The notes below the pieces were generated by a model. That model was not told where the DNA came from, made no database searches, and saw only the letters and a program-made list of their open reading frames with translations. Positions 1 to 11,874 of a DNA stretch of 64,000 bases are shown piece by piece. A program made the translations under genes and the position numbers. This DNA is from Triangularia verruculosa (lineage: Eukaryota > Ascomycota > Sordariomycetes > Sordariales > Podosporaceae), in the NCBI GenBank assembly GCA_033296885.1, contig MU863926.1, positions 62,001-126,000 on the forward strand. The letters are read 5' to 3'. The stretch's first letter is position 1. Every line of letters starts with the position of its first letter.

Positions 1-288
1 AGAGGGCGAGAGGCGCTGCATCATCGCATGGTGGAAAGGATATCACAGTCTAAGAGAACAAGCGCGAGACTGGGGTTAACCGGGAAGGCGGAAAGAACAC
101 CAGCACCCAAGTTCCCTAGTAGTCCTATGGTTGGGGCTGGCGGCCTGACACCTGCAGCGCAGCGGTTATGGGGAAGGATTGGGGGCTCAGGAAGAGGAAA
201 TGAGTCTCCTTTTAGCGATTCGGTGAAGTTGACTCCAAGGGCAACGCCGAGGGAGAAAGCATCAGGGTTGAAGAGCGTGGTGAAGTAG
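1..288 (+). CDS. ESS2/Bis1 (DGCR14-like) splicing factor, 3' end only
   Basis: An open frame runs from the first base of the window to a TAG at 286-288, so this is the last 95 codons of a gene starting off the left edge. The frame reads RGREALHHRMVERISQSKR, then a Pro/Ser linker with LTPAAQRLWGRIG. That matches the C-terminal layout of the Ess2/DGCR14 family: a basic helix, a Pro/Ser linker, a (L/M)(S/T)PAxQRL block and a Thr/Pro-rich tail. Family members are nuclear proteins associated with late spliceosomes. The internal ATG at 28 is not the true start, because the matching residues begin upstream of it. Identity rests on a short segment, so the family call is good but not certain. Confidence 0.7.
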   Translation, partial: RGREALHHRMVERISQSKRTSARLGLTGKAERTPAPKFPSSPMVGAGGLTPAAQRLWGRIGGSGRGNESPFSDSVKLTPRATPREKASGLKSVVK

Positions 289-748
289 ATGGCAACGGGA
301 AATGGAGTTTTGGCTTATGATACCCCGAGTTTGATTTAATGATGAAGCCGACAGATTGGCTTACAGCGACATTGAGCTTTTTCAAAATACTGTCTTGATA
401 GAGTCCATAATAGAATGTACATTTCCTTACGGAGATCCATCTCTTGGTGTTTCACATGGTGTCCAACTCGCCGCCGCTCGAGCAGTGGGGTGTGTGTCCC
501 GAGTTTACGGATCACTACGGGCGCTAGCAGGGGCCCCGGCTCAGGTCTTGACAGGGGTTCTGTCAACGTCACTCTAAATTTTTTGCGGCTCTTCCCTTTC
601 TCGGTTCCGTGCACGAACCGGCTCCATCCGGAGTTTAGAGAAGTCAGAGTCTCCGATATCACTCAGCCTCACTATGAGACGGGGGCCTTGAACAGAGAAA
701 ACATATCGATAACGACTTCTTGATTTGGGGTTGTGAGAGAATTCAAAG
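289..748. other. Intergenic, ESS2 3' end to COQ8 promoter
   Basis: This 460 bp holds the ESS2 3' region and the COQ8 upstream region. Short overlapping ORFs occur on both strands (336-662, 356-577, 415-723), but none has a recognisable product or splice structure. Confidence 0.6.
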
Positions 749-3052
749 ATGAGGTTGGCAGATCTCCTCGTCGACCTCGCCGCTGTGGCTAGTGCGTCGA
801 GAAGTGTAGCGGCCAAGCACATCGCGCTGAGAGCGAGGCAGGTGGAGAGATATGGGCAGACGTCGAGTATTTTGAGGGATTCCCTCGGCGGCGGCAAGCA
901 AAAAAGTCAGGCGCAAAGTCAACAACAGACCGAACCATCACGAGATCCAACCGTTGAGAAAAAGGAGCGAGCTACACCAGCGACTGAAACCCAGCAACCA
1001 GAGACAGAGAGTCCTTCACAGGAAATTAATGAGCAGACAATCAAATCTCAGGAAGAGGTCATTCAACCACCACCACCCCCAGCTCCAGAACGAAAGAAAG
1101 AAACCACCTCAGTACCACCACCACCAGTGAAAGAAACAAGAGAATTCAAACCAGCACCTTGGGCCGAAGGCTCGATCGCTCTCTTGAAACAAGGCTATGT
1201 ACCACCGAGGAGACCACCCACATCACTGCCTAGCATTGGGAGACAGCCAATCACTATTCCGCTCGTGAACGTTGGCGGCGGCGGCGAGGTTGACGTCAGT
1301 TCCTTGTTCCATACCTCAAAGGGTTCGAGTATCTTGGAGGCGCTGAAGGGGAAGGAAGTTGAATCCAAGGAAGCTCTGGAGAAGGCGGTGAAAGCGGCGG
1401 AGGAAAAGACGAAGGAGGTCGAAAAAGAGCCTGTCAATAAGTCCGAGGAGACGGTGAAAGAGACGGTCCCGGAACCAGTAAAAGAGGTGGTGGAAAAGCC
1501 CCTGAAGGAAGAGCCAGTGAAGGAAGTGGTGAGCGAGCCTCTGCAAGAGGTCGTATCAGAGCCGATAAAGGAGGTTATGCCGGAGCCGGAGAAGAAAATC
1601 GCGGCAGAAATCGAAATCGAGACCAAAACTACCCCTGAGTCGGTAGCACCACCACCAACACAGGAAACCATCTCCCAACAACCACCATCCCCAACCGCCC
1701 CCACGCCAACCTATGAACTCCGCGAGTCCCGTGTCCCCTCCTCCCGCATCGGCCGACTATGGAACTACGGCGGCCTCGCAGCCGGCATGCTCGCCGGCGC
1801 AGTCTCTGAGTCCCTCAGCCGCGCAGTCGGCGGCAGCTCCTCCTCCTCTTCCTCCTCCGTAATGCTCTCCCCAGCCAACATGGAGCGTCTCGTCTCCAAG
1901 CTCTCCCGCATGCGCGGCGCCGCCCTCAAGCTAGGCCAGATGATGTCCTTCCAAGACGCCAAAATGCTCCCCCCTCCCATCCAAGAAGTGCTACAGCGCG
2001 TCCAAGACAGGGCAGATTACATGCCCGCCTACCAGCGCGACAAGGTCCTCCGTCAGAACCTCGGCGACAACTGGCGGGATCTCTTCTCTGAGTTCTCCGA
2101 AAAGCCCATCGCTGCTGCATCGATCGGGCAAGTCCACCGGGCAACTCTGGCTCTAACCGGCGAGCCAGTCGCAGTCAAGATCCAGTTTCCCGGTGTGGCC
2201 GACTCGATCAATTCCGATCTGGACAATATCGCGGTGTTGCTTACCGCCACTAAGCTACTACCAAAGGGGCTGTACCTCAGCAAAACCATCGACAACGCCA
2301 GGCTAGAGCTAGGCTGGGAGTGCGACTACGAGCGTGAAGCGAACTGCGCGGAGCGGTACAGACAAAATCTCCTCTCTGACGACGTCTTCTCTGTCCCCAA
2401 AATCTACCCCGACGCGTCCGGGAGACACGTCCTGACAATGGAGTGGATGGCGGGCACAGGCGTAACCCGCATCGCGCCCTCCCTAACCCAAGAGCAAAAA
2501 GACTGGATCGGCACGCAAATCCTCCGGTTGTGTCTGCGCGAAATCACAGAGTTCAAATTCATGCAGACGGACCCCAACTGGACCAACTTCCTGTACAACC
2601 CCGACGGGAACAAACTCGAGCTCCTCGACTTTGGCGCGTCGAGGGAGTTTCCCGACAGTTTTATCCAGCTTTATGTCCAGCTTCTGGAGGCATCGTCACG
2701 GAATGACAAGACCGCTGTGAAGGACCTGTCTCAGGAGCTGGGATATCTGACTGGTCATGAGAGCAAGGCCATGCTGGAGGCGCACTTGACGTCGGTGATG
2801 ACGCTGGCGGAACCGTTCATGGGGACGGCGCCGGAGGTGTACGATTTCAGGGATCAGACGATTACGGAACGGGTCAAGGCGCAGATTGGGGTGATGATTC
2901 ATGAGCGGTTGGCGCCGCCGCCGGAGGAGACGTATTCGCTGCATCGGAAGCTGTCGGGTGCTTTCCTGCTGTGTGCCAGACTGGGGAGTCGGGTGAGGTG
3001 TAGGGAGTTGTTTCAGGAGGCGCTGCAAAAGTCGGGGTTTAAGAAGGAGTGA
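749..3052 (+). CDS. COQ8: Atypical kinase COQ8/ABC1 (ADCK3 family), coenzyme Q biosynthesis
   Basis: A 767-residue, intron-free ORF. Residues about 45-330 are a low-complexity Glu/Lys/Pro-rich insert. The UbiB/ABC1 kinase-like fold follows. The family-specific KxGQ motif is at K394-Q397 (KLGQMMS). The Ala-rich nucleotide loop AAASIGQVH is near 455, the VAVK lysine is K477, the QTDPNWTNF catalytic-loop segment is at 606-614 and the DFG aspartate is D627. Together these define COQ8 rather than a conventional protein kinase. Coq8 is a mitochondrial inner-membrane ATPase needed for assembly of the coenzyme Q biosynthetic complex. The N-terminus (MRLADLLVDLAAVASASRS, then R-rich) suits a mitochondrial presequence. 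The long insert makes it larger than yeast Coq8 (about 500 residues), which is usual in filamentous fungi. Confidence 0.95.
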   Translation: MRLADLLVDLAAVASASRSVAAKHIALRARQVERYGQTSSILRDSLGGGKQKSQAQSQQQTEPSRDPTVEKKERATPATETQQPETESPSQEINEQTIKSQEEVIQPPPPPAPERKKETTSVPPPPVKETREFKPAPWAEGSIALLKQGYVPPRRPPTSLPSIGRQPITIPLVNVGGGGEVDVSSLFHTSKGSSILEALKGKEVESKEALEKAVKAAEEKTKEVEKEPVNKSEETVKETVPEPVKEVVEKPLKEEPVKEVVSEPLQEVVSEPIKEVMPEPEKKIAAEIEIETKTTPESVAPPPTQETISQQPPSPTAPTPTYELRESRVPSSRIGRLWNYGGLAAGMLAGAVSESLSRAVGGSSSSSSSSVMLSPANMERLVSKLSRMRGAALKLGQMMSFQDAKMLPPPIQEVLQRVQDRADYMPAYQRDKVLRQNLGDNWRDLFSEFSEKPIAAASIGQVHRATLALTGEPVAVKIQFPGVADSINSDLDNIAVLLTATKLLPKGLYLSKTIDNARLELGWECDYEREANCAERYRQNLLSDDVFSVPKIYPDASGRHVLTMEWMAGTGVTRIAPSLTQEQKDWIGTQILRLCLREITEFKFMQTDPNWTNFLYNPDGNKLELLDFGASREFPDSFIQLYVQLLEASSRNDKTAVKDLSQELGYLTGHESKAMLEAHLTSVMTLAEPFMGTAPEVYDFRDQTITERVKAQIGVMIHERLAPPPEETYSLHRKLSGAFLLCARLGSRVRCRELFQEALQKSGFKKE
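1455..1600 (+). repeat. Degenerate coding repeat (EPVKEVV-type) inside COQ8
   Basis: The COQ8 insert contains five or six tandem, imperfect copies of a unit like EPVKEVV / EPLQEVV / EPIKEVM (about residues 237-283). The copies are rich in Glu, Pro, Val and Lys and differ at several codons, so this is a diverged protein repeat and not a fresh DNA microsatellite. It lies outside the kinase fold and is probably disordered. Confidence 0.7.
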
Positions 3053-3179
3053 GAAAATGTATAGTAAGAGAGTGTAAGATGAGTTGTGAAAAGCGTGCAT
3101 GGCATGGCAAGCGTTTAGCAAACAAGTATGTTCTGTATTATATGAAAATCCCATTTTAAACACCCCATATTCCTCCGTC

Positions 3180-4231
3180 TTACCGATCCTCCGCCGTCCT
3201 CCTCGCAAAAGGCAGCAACTTCTTCTCTTTGCCCGCCACCTTCTTCCTCCTCCTCTCAATAGCCTTGTCCACCTGCCCCTTCTTCATCCCCTTGAACTGC
3301 TCCACAATCACCCTCTTCTTCTGCTCGCTCTTCTTGAGATAGAACGGGTTCTTGCCCTGCTTCACCAGCTCCTTCTCCTCCCTCTTGTGCTCGTCCAGCA
3401 CCTTTTGCGCCCTGTCCTTCCTCTCCTGCGCCTTCTTCTTGCTCTCCATCGACAGCAGCGCCTTCTGCAGCTTCTCTTTATCTTCTGGGTTCTTCGTCTT
3501 CTTGATTGCCACACGGAGTTCTTGCATCTCCTTTTCGCGGTACTCGTCCAAAAAGGCGTAGGCTTTCCGGGCTTTGATCTCGTCTATCTTGGAGGTGGCG
3601 GACATGGTCGAGGGGGCGAGGAAGCGCGGGTCGCGGGCCTGGGGTTTGGTGGATGTTGGGTCGAGGAGGAAGTCACGGCGGCGGGAGACTTGGCGTTTGG
3701 AGGACATCTCGACGGGAGCGTGTTTGCTGGTGCGGGAGGGCTTTTCGAGGGGCTTTTTGTGGTTCTTTTCTAGAGAGAACTTGTTGTCGTTGTTGGTTGC
3801 GCTGTCTGCTTCGGAGGCAGCGTTGCTGGAGCGGCTCTTGCGCTTGGAGAGCCTGTCGCCGAGGGCTACTTGGGCCTTGGCGAGGGCGCCGAAGGAGAGC
3901 TGGTGGGCTGGTTGGGGGGTGTCGTCGTCATCTGAGTCTTCCTCGTCTTCTTCATCCTCGAGGTCGGAGCCTTCTTGGGGGTTTTCCTACGTGGGGTGTT
4001 AATGGTATGGATCAAAAAGGGTGGTCGGGGAAAGGCGCAAACCTCATCACTGCCGCTTCCCATCTCACCCCCACTCTGGTCATCATCCTCTTCACTGTCA
4101 TATCCGGTACCTTCCTCGCTCGGCGCATCGCTCATCTCTTCAATGTCTGACTCTGGCTCGGGCTCGTATCTGGGGCGCACCCGCCTTTGGAGGAGACTAG
4201 CGGGTGGCTGCTTGCGCTTGACCGATGACAT
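3180..4231 (-). CDS. RRP36: rRNA biogenesis protein RRP36
   Basis: Two exons, 4231-4043 and 3986-3180, separated by a 56-nt phase-0 intron (donor gtttgc, acceptor cgtag), encode 331 residues. The intron contains in-frame stops, and splicing joins SGSDE to ENPQEGSD, giving one continuous acidic region. The N-terminal third is acidic and low-complexity. The C-terminal half (from about DPRFLAPS) carries the Rrp36 domain with basic coiled helices and the ending KEKKLLPFARRTAEDR. Rrp36 is a nucleolar component of the SSU processome needed for early pre-rRNA cleavages and 18S maturation. It ends convergently with COQ8, 127 bp apart. Confidence 0.93.
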
Positions 4232-4909
4232 GGTGATGGTTAAATGAAGAATCCCACAAAATATGAAGCAACGTCAAATGATTGAGCTGAAAAGAATGGA
4301 AGTCTGCAACAAGAGCCTGAATAAGGCGTTTTGCTCTCAGTAATCGCTATGCTGGGCGACGCAGGTACAGGTTTGGGCGGCTGTTGATGAGATTTCGTCA
4401 GTGAGAGTGAACCTTGATGGCTTGTCGTCGAAAGCTCGAAAAAATGATCCTTGCACGTAGCAGTAATGCTCTAACAGAAAAGGCTTGCCCAAGCACACAT
4501 AAATATTAGTGCAGTACCCGGACCCACTTTCTCTTCTAGAAGTCGATAACGTCTCTGTAGGGAAATGATGCGTTCATAACTTTTGGTCAAAGCTAGTTAT
4601 TAGCTATCAATATGAGGCTTACACATAATTAAATAGAGCTGTCACTAATTTCGAAATGCTATACCCAAGATCACCTTCTCACTTCAATAGCCGTTACCTT
4701 GGCCGGCAGTAATTTCAGATGCCATCGCCACTATCATTCACGCCAGAGTAATATATCTAGGTACTTCACGCTTTTGTCCCGTCCACGATGTTTTATTGTG
4801 CTGTTAACCGTCCGACGCCCTAGCCATCATGCTCATTTCGGGTGAAAAACGGCCACGCGTGCCCATCTCTTCAACACTATAACCATCAACCAGCGCTAGA
4901 ATAACATAA
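4232..4909. other. Intergenic, RRP36 promoter and gamma-adaptin 3' region
   Basis: This 678 bp lies between two genes on the minus strand. It contains no ORF of note. It is somewhat AT-richer than its flanks around 4560-4700, as expected for a 3'UTR or promoter. Confidence 0.6.
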
Positions 4910-7698
4910 TCAAGCAGGCTCTTGCCAAGCAACCACATCCATTACCTGTCCTGCCGAGGGGTGGGTATACCCGATCTTCAAACGCAAACGTAGAGGCTAT
5001 AGAGTATATGGTTAGTAAATGGAGATCAATATACTCAAGTGACAAAGTTGGTAACTTACCCCTTTGCAGCCTGCTACTCTCATCATCTGAGTAGCCTCGG
5101 CACCGTGCCCAACATCTGTTGACGAAATACTGAGAAGCTGCAGCTTCTGTGATTTTGGTACTGCAGCCTGCAGCCCGACATTCGACAGGGGTCCGCCGGA
5201 TGTGTTTCGGAACCTGGCAATAGCTTGAATCATGCCTTCTGCGTTCCTTTGTGTCTGAATAGTAACGTTCAAGCCATTGGTGTCGTAGCAGGGGTGTCCC
5301 ACGGGGCTAGCTGGAGCAGCGGCTGGCTGCGGTGCCGGGGCGGCATCTACTGAAAAGAGAGCGGCGCTGGGTGGTGGGGCAGCAGCAACAGGACCCGGAG
5401 ATGGGGTAGATGTTGGGCCCTGCGAGAAAAGATCCATGATGGAGGCAACATTCGACTGCGCTGGAGCTGGTGACGAGCTGGTGGGAGCTGGGGCACTGGA
5501 ACCCCCAAGGATATCCGCCAGCAAATCGGCATTTTGGGTGCCATTGACTGGTGATGGAGCAGAGGGACCACTGTCGCCCATAAGGTCGAAGAGGAGATCT
5601 TCTTCCTTGGGCTTGAGAGACTTGGACTTCCTATTGTCTGCCTTCTTCGTCTTCTTTGCCGCTTCACCAAGTACCCGCGATGACTCCTTGATTTGCGGAG
5701 GAGGCATCTTCTCAAGCACGCCACGGCGGATTTCGTCGTATGAGAATAGGTTGCCGAACTCGACAGCGCGCTGTTGCACTTCGACATCTAAACTTGTCTG
5801 ATGGTTTTGTAGCAGGCGGCGCACCCGTTCGATCTGCGCTGGTTCGGAGAACCTGGTCGTGAGCTTGACCAAGGCTGTAATCAGATACTCGGTGGTCACC
5901 TGAGTACCATAGCTGCTGTTGAGGATGGTGGAGAAGAGGTCAATGATCTCGTGCTCCTTGACCTCCTTGACCAACTCCTCCTCTTCATACTGACCACCCC
6001 GAAGTAGAGCGTCGCCATACTCACCGATGCACCACGCACCAGCCTGTGTCAAGCTTTCCTGTGTGATATCCTTCTTGAGGTTAGTGTACAGCTTCTGTAC
6101 GGCATAGGTCTGAAGCTCGGGGGTAGTGGCGATGAGGCGAACGAAAGAAGACAAAATTGGCTCCTTGACGTAGTTTCCGGCCAGGCTCAGCACGCGCAGC
6201 ATGGTATCGAAATGCCACCTTTTGTTTGGCGCATATCGATCTGCTGCAAGGCCAATTTGGGTGGTCATAATCGGCTTGAACTCGTTGTCGGCCACCTCCA
6301 AGAAAGCCAGCAGTTCCCTAATCAGAACCCGAACGTTGCTCTCGTTGATGAGTGTAAAGCTGAGGTCCAAGGCTCTCCTCCTGATGCTGATATCGGGATC
6401 CCTTAGACACTCCAAAATAGTATTTCGATGTCTCTGCACGGCATTGGTATCGATGGCCACCACCTTGACGAGTGTGTTCAATGAGACGTAGCGAATGTTG
6501 TTATCCTTGTTCGTCAAGAATTTGCCCAGAATGTTCACACCCAGAACGCGCAAACCCGAGTCCGCCTCGATGTCCAAGATGGTCCGTACCGCCTCGTAAA
6601 GGATCGAGTTTCCAACGTTCTTGGAAGAGTCTGTGTTGGTTGCGACCTGCGCAAGGATATCGTTGATCTGTTCCGTTACCTGGGCGTCGTTTCGGGCCAG
6701 AACACGGAGCAGCCGTAGGAGCTTGACCTGCAAAAAGGGGTCTGTGATTCCCGTCACGTCGTGCTCAGGGGCATATCCCGAAGATGCCAACCCCTTCAAA
6801 ATCCTCACAAGCGCCGGGACGAATTGCTTGAACTTGTCGACAATTCCTTCTTCGCCGCCCTCGGCTTCATCGGCCTCGCAGAGACTGTTGACCAGGGTCA
6901 GGCCGCAAAGCAGCACGCCGTGGTTCCTATCGGACAGCAGCTGGCTCGCCTTTTCGATAAAGTGTTCTTGTAGATCTGGTACTTTCCGGCAAATACGCAT
7001 GGCGCACAGAGCGGCTTTCCGTCGAATATAAGGGTTCGCGGTCGATATCAGGTTCTCGATCTCGCTGAATAAGTCTCTCGACATTTCGACCGAAGCAATG
7101 TTTCCCAGCGTGCACAACGCAAGACCGACCACGTATTGATTAGAATGTGAGAGATCACTAGCACCCTGAAGTTAGCCAGTGCATCTTCTCGAGAGAACGG
7201 GCAACGCACTTTTTCAGAGAGTTGGTAACCAGGGTAAGAACCTCTTGGTTCTCATCGAGCAGCAAGCTCGTCGCAAGATGTCCTAACCGCTTGTCGGCGA
7301 AGCGGGGCGATGCAAGAAGCTTCAGGCATTCGATCTGGCCAAAGTGAGTGCGCTCGCCGAGCGTAAAGAGGTAGAGGAGCTTGGCCACATTGTTTCGCCT
7401 ATATCGTTTCCCATCATCAGCACACACTGCCCAACTACTGACATGGCGGTCTCCCGAGCTCGGTCATATATGTACCTGACGCTGTGATCTGCGCTCTCCT
7501 CCCTGAAGCTGGCACGGATGGATGCGCTTTCTTTCTGGATAACAGCTCTTTCGTCGGCGATGGTCTTCGCGGCGCGTACGTTGCGGATGAATTGCTTGAC
7601 TGTGGGGTTGCACGCACGTCAGTACCTTGGGATCTGGCTGGCGATATACATTCGGCGCAGGTGTTGAGATGGCGGGCATTAAACTCACGGGAGCTCAT
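4910..7698 (-). CDS. APL4: AP-1 complex subunit gamma-adaptin
   Basis: Five exons: 7698-7689 (10 nt, MSS + 1 base), 7599-7476, 7398-7210, 7157-5060 and 4996-4910, giving 835 residues. The start [20 protein letters not shown] and the blocks [21 protein letters not shown] and [17 protein letters not shown] are diagnostic of the gamma-adaptin trunk (HEAT/armadillo solenoid, to about residue 580). A Pro/Ala/Ser hinge with short acidic-hydrophobic stretches ([20 protein letters not shown]) follows. The gamma-ear runs from about 715 to 835. Splicing past the ear donor at 5059 restores the end [11 protein letters not shown]...VAWQEPA. For intron 3 the acceptor gctag at 7158 is right because it restores LKNDLSHS. 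A cag 13 nt upstream would break frame. AP-1 selects cargo into clathrin vesicles at the TGN and endosomes. Confidence 0.96.
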
Positions 7699-8869
7699 GG
7701 TGACTTATTAGGGCCCTCGTAGGGGCCTAGGGAGGAAATTGGACCAGAATTGAGAGCGGGAGGTTTTGGGGATGTTGTTCGTGTGTTCGCTAGTTGCAGA
7801 CCGTTGCTCGCATTACCAGATGGTCTCTCTCAGCGATGTGGCTCTGCCGTGGTGTCCGCTGGAGGTTCAGGTGGCAGCTGTCGGACCCATGTCGCATTCG
7901 GTGCCTCAGGCAGCGGGAAGTGCTATTGGCGCCCTGTTCTAGACCCTGAGGGTTTAAGGTGGGTCATTCCCCCTTTCAACAATCTCGACACTTTGTCAAG
8001 TCAATGAGGCAGCACTTTGAAGCTTTTGTAATATTCTTTGCCAAGACTTCAAAACTCTTATTTCTGCCATGCATAAAACTCCGGAATAGAATAATATGAC
8101 CTCTACCCTTGGTTACCTATGTTTGTGGGAAGTCGGTCAGTAAAGCCTTTTGCAGCTGGATCAAAAAAGGGGTAAAATAGGGGCTACTCCTTGTCAAGCC
8201 GTGTCTCAAAGACCGCTGCAACCCGTCGTAGGCTTAGGACATACAACCAAATAAGTTTGGGATATTCCTAACCCAAATGACCACAGTCAAGTACCTTACC
8301 CGGCTGTGCCGGCGCATTGTTACAATGCTGTGGTACTTGCTCCTGTCCAGAAGATCCTGACTTTGGTGGCGCAATTTACACTTCGAGTCATGAAAGAAAA
8401 AAAGGCTGTGGCCTGGAAAAAATAGTTCTACCGGAGTCCAAGTATCTAAACTTGCTCCACGGTCTACGGAACAATATGTGGGCTCAAGAGGCTTTTATAG
8501 GAGCTGCATCAAGGAGCATTCAACCATGCTACTCCAACGTAAAGTCGTGGTTCACGCGTCCCACTTTGGCAGCATGTCAAGAGCATTTCTCCTCGAAGTA
8601 TAGTCAAGTGAATACCGGTTGCAAAGCCGTTGAAAAAAAATAAACTCGACATGGCTAAATAACCGTTTGGCTCGCTGACACAAGCCACGAACCAAGCCAG
8701 ACCACTCAAAGCCAACAGTTAAATTCGCACTCTTCTTCCCCTTGTTCCCAGTATTTCAAAAAAAACCTTTCACATCCCTCCATCTACCCTCAAGCGCCGC
8801 TCCCATCTCTTAGATCGCACAGCTCGACGAATCCCCAAGTACACTCTGTCCCTACTCCTGACGACCCAA
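7699..8869. other. Intergenic, gamma-adaptin promoter side
   Basis: 1.17 kb between the divergent starts of gamma-adaptin (-) and the small gene at 8870 (+). ORFs at 7750-8007, 8317-8643 and 8509-8715 look random and have no splice partners. Nothing else was identified. Confidence 0.5.
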
Positions 8870-9201
8870 ATGCAACGACCAAGATTCCCCCTTCGCCTAC
8901 CCCGGGAGTAAGTCTTTTCCTCTCCCTTTTGTCACCAACCGATCCTCTCAAACCCAGCCTAACCCCCTTCTCCAGCCCCAAGCCCAGGCGCGTCCTCATC
9001 CTCACCCTCGTGGCAACGGCCGCCGCCATGTTCCCCAAGTACCCCTTCGGCGGAGGGAACGGCCCCTTCGGCGGCATGGGCGCAGTCATGATCCCCATGG
9101 CCTTCCATATGCGCGATAGGACAAAGAAAAAGACAGCCGCCCTCGAGCCATTTAGCATTCCCAGGCCACCGGCGTATCTCACCCGATCAGCTGTGGCTTG
9201 A
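8870..9201 (+). CDS. Small conserved-looking protein, one hydrophobic segment, unknown function
   Basis: Two exons, 8870-8907 and 8976-9201, are joined by a 68-nt intron with strong borders (gtaagt donor, pyrimidine-rich ttctccag acceptor). They encode 87 residues starting MQRPRFPLRLPRDPKPRR. A hydrophobic stretch VLILTLVATAAAMF follows, then a Gly/Phe/Pro-rich loop (FGGGNGPFGGMGAVMIP) and a basic stretch MRDRTKKK. Third codon positions in exon 2 are strongly C-biased, as in the expressed genes nearby. The pattern suggests a small membrane-anchored, perhaps mitochondrial or ER, protein. I do not recognise the family. It ends convergently with calmodulin. Confidence 0.5.
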
Positions 9202-10259
9202 AAAGCCCATACCTTTTTCCCGGCCGACTTCGACGATAAATAATCACCACAAGAAGAAATTTCGCACTTGAAAGTAGCCCCTTGATTGCGCAAAGAATAG
9301 TCGATCTTCACCCTTTGAGCTTATCTGAGAGGAAGGCAATAAGTCGTCGGAAAGCTGGCTACAAGAAGAAAAAGGGGGCAGTGCAAAGATCACCTACTCT
9401 ATTCGACATCACCCAACCCACCGCCTCCCCAATCCCGACCGCATAATACTATCGATGGTTTTCGTTCTATGCATCCGTTCTCTGACGTTCCATAGCCCTA
9501 TAGGGCTGAGCCTCGTTTTCGGTTTCTGGCAGTGTAGCAAGCAAGCACTGCCACAATCGTTCTGCATGAGCGGGAGGCGGATGCTTCCCTTGGAGGGTAC
9601 TGTTTAGTTAAGGTTTTCTTTTTGGTAGCGGCTAGCTCGGCAAAATGACGTGAATGGTTGGCTTTTTTTGGGAATTTATCTGGGTTTTAGATATTGTGTT
9701 ACCTTGGGTGGACAGGAGTCTGGGTTAGGCATCATGAAATGAGATACTAATCAGTTTGAGCCAAGTGTTCCAAGTCTATTCCCTTCTAAAACAGGTTTCT
9801 TATTATCACCTACACCAAGAATATCCCGCTGATAACAATATCACGCTGATGACAAAGCAAAGAGTCGTTAGGACACAAACAATAAGGTCGTGAATAACCA
9901 ACAAACACCCTGACGACACAGGAGCAAGCCAAGAAGTCTGAGCATTTGTCGATGATTCTCCCCAGCAACCCATCAATCACCACTTCACTTTTGCTGCTTG
10001 GTCCGCAGTACCCCACTAGCCCCTGAAACCCCCGGGAAGAGGAGCAACACCAGGGTGGAGATAGCGTCAAGCATGATGCCCAACAGAGAACAGGGGAACC
10101 CCTTGCGATTGATGTTTGATATCAAACCTCTGGCGATAAAACCCTACCCGACGCTGACCGAGGTAGATCCATCCAGAATGAAGTAGACAGAGAAATCCGA
10201 AACATTAGACGCAGTTTTTCATAAGAGGCGACGTTAAATGCAAATTGGCGGCTTCGGCT
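9202..10259. other. Intergenic between convergent genes
   Basis: 1.06 kb of 3' flanks of the small gene (+) and calmodulin (-). It is AT-richer around 9780-9960. No ORF with coding character or RNA-gene signature was seen. Confidence 0.5.
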
Positions 10260-11243
<984 letters not shown>

Positions 11244-11874
11244 CTTGATGCGTCTGTAGTGAACGAAGGTTGGTTATGGATGTGCTGAAAGTATTCTGAA
11301 GTGATCTGGCAACACTGGTGTTTGTAGAAGGCCAAAGAACGAAGTGTAGCGTCTCGGCGAGCTGATGGAGTCGTCGTGAGGGTCAGATTAAATGAGACGC
11401 AAGCTTTCGAGAAGGGGTGCGGGGCCCCCCTTCTGGAGAGGCGCCCGGGCCTCCAGCGGCCTGCATTGCTGCCTTCTCCTCCTGGGTGCTGGGTGCGCGC
11501 AACTGCCAAGGCACAAGCGGCCTGCTGTTGGTGTTGCCTTCACTGTGGGCAGCCACCTGATCCACAGGTGTTGGCAGCTGACGGCCGCCCTGCCCCCGAG
11601 GCTGTTCTAGCTTGCAGCCAAGGGGCCCCAGCCGGACATCACTGCGCCTCCTGCAATTGGCAATTGTGTCTGCTTTGGCGTCATCATCTTTCAGTAGCAG
11701 TACAACCAGCTTTCGAGGCCAGAGAGCGAGTAGCAGCGGCGCATTCCAACGGTGATTTACGATGTGATGTCGCAACATCCACATTTGCGGCAACATACAC
11801 AAGACGGCCCGTTCACTCCTTTACCAACTTTCGTAGCGAATTGAAGGGACTCTCCTACCCTTCCGGCGTCCGCC
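11244..11874. promoter_or_regulatory. Divergent promoter region, calmodulin / TLG2
   Basis: 631 bp separate the start codons of calmodulin (-) and TLG2 (+), so both promoters and 5' leaders must lie here. ORFs at 11376-11957 (+) and 11383-11802 (-) overlap each other and have no coding character. No specific motif was assigned. Confidence 0.6.

Noticed and set aside
28..288. An 86-codon ORF starting at ATG 28 as a complete small gene
   Set aside because: The frame is open to the window edge and the residues before the ATG also match ESS2, so it is the 3' end of a larger gene.
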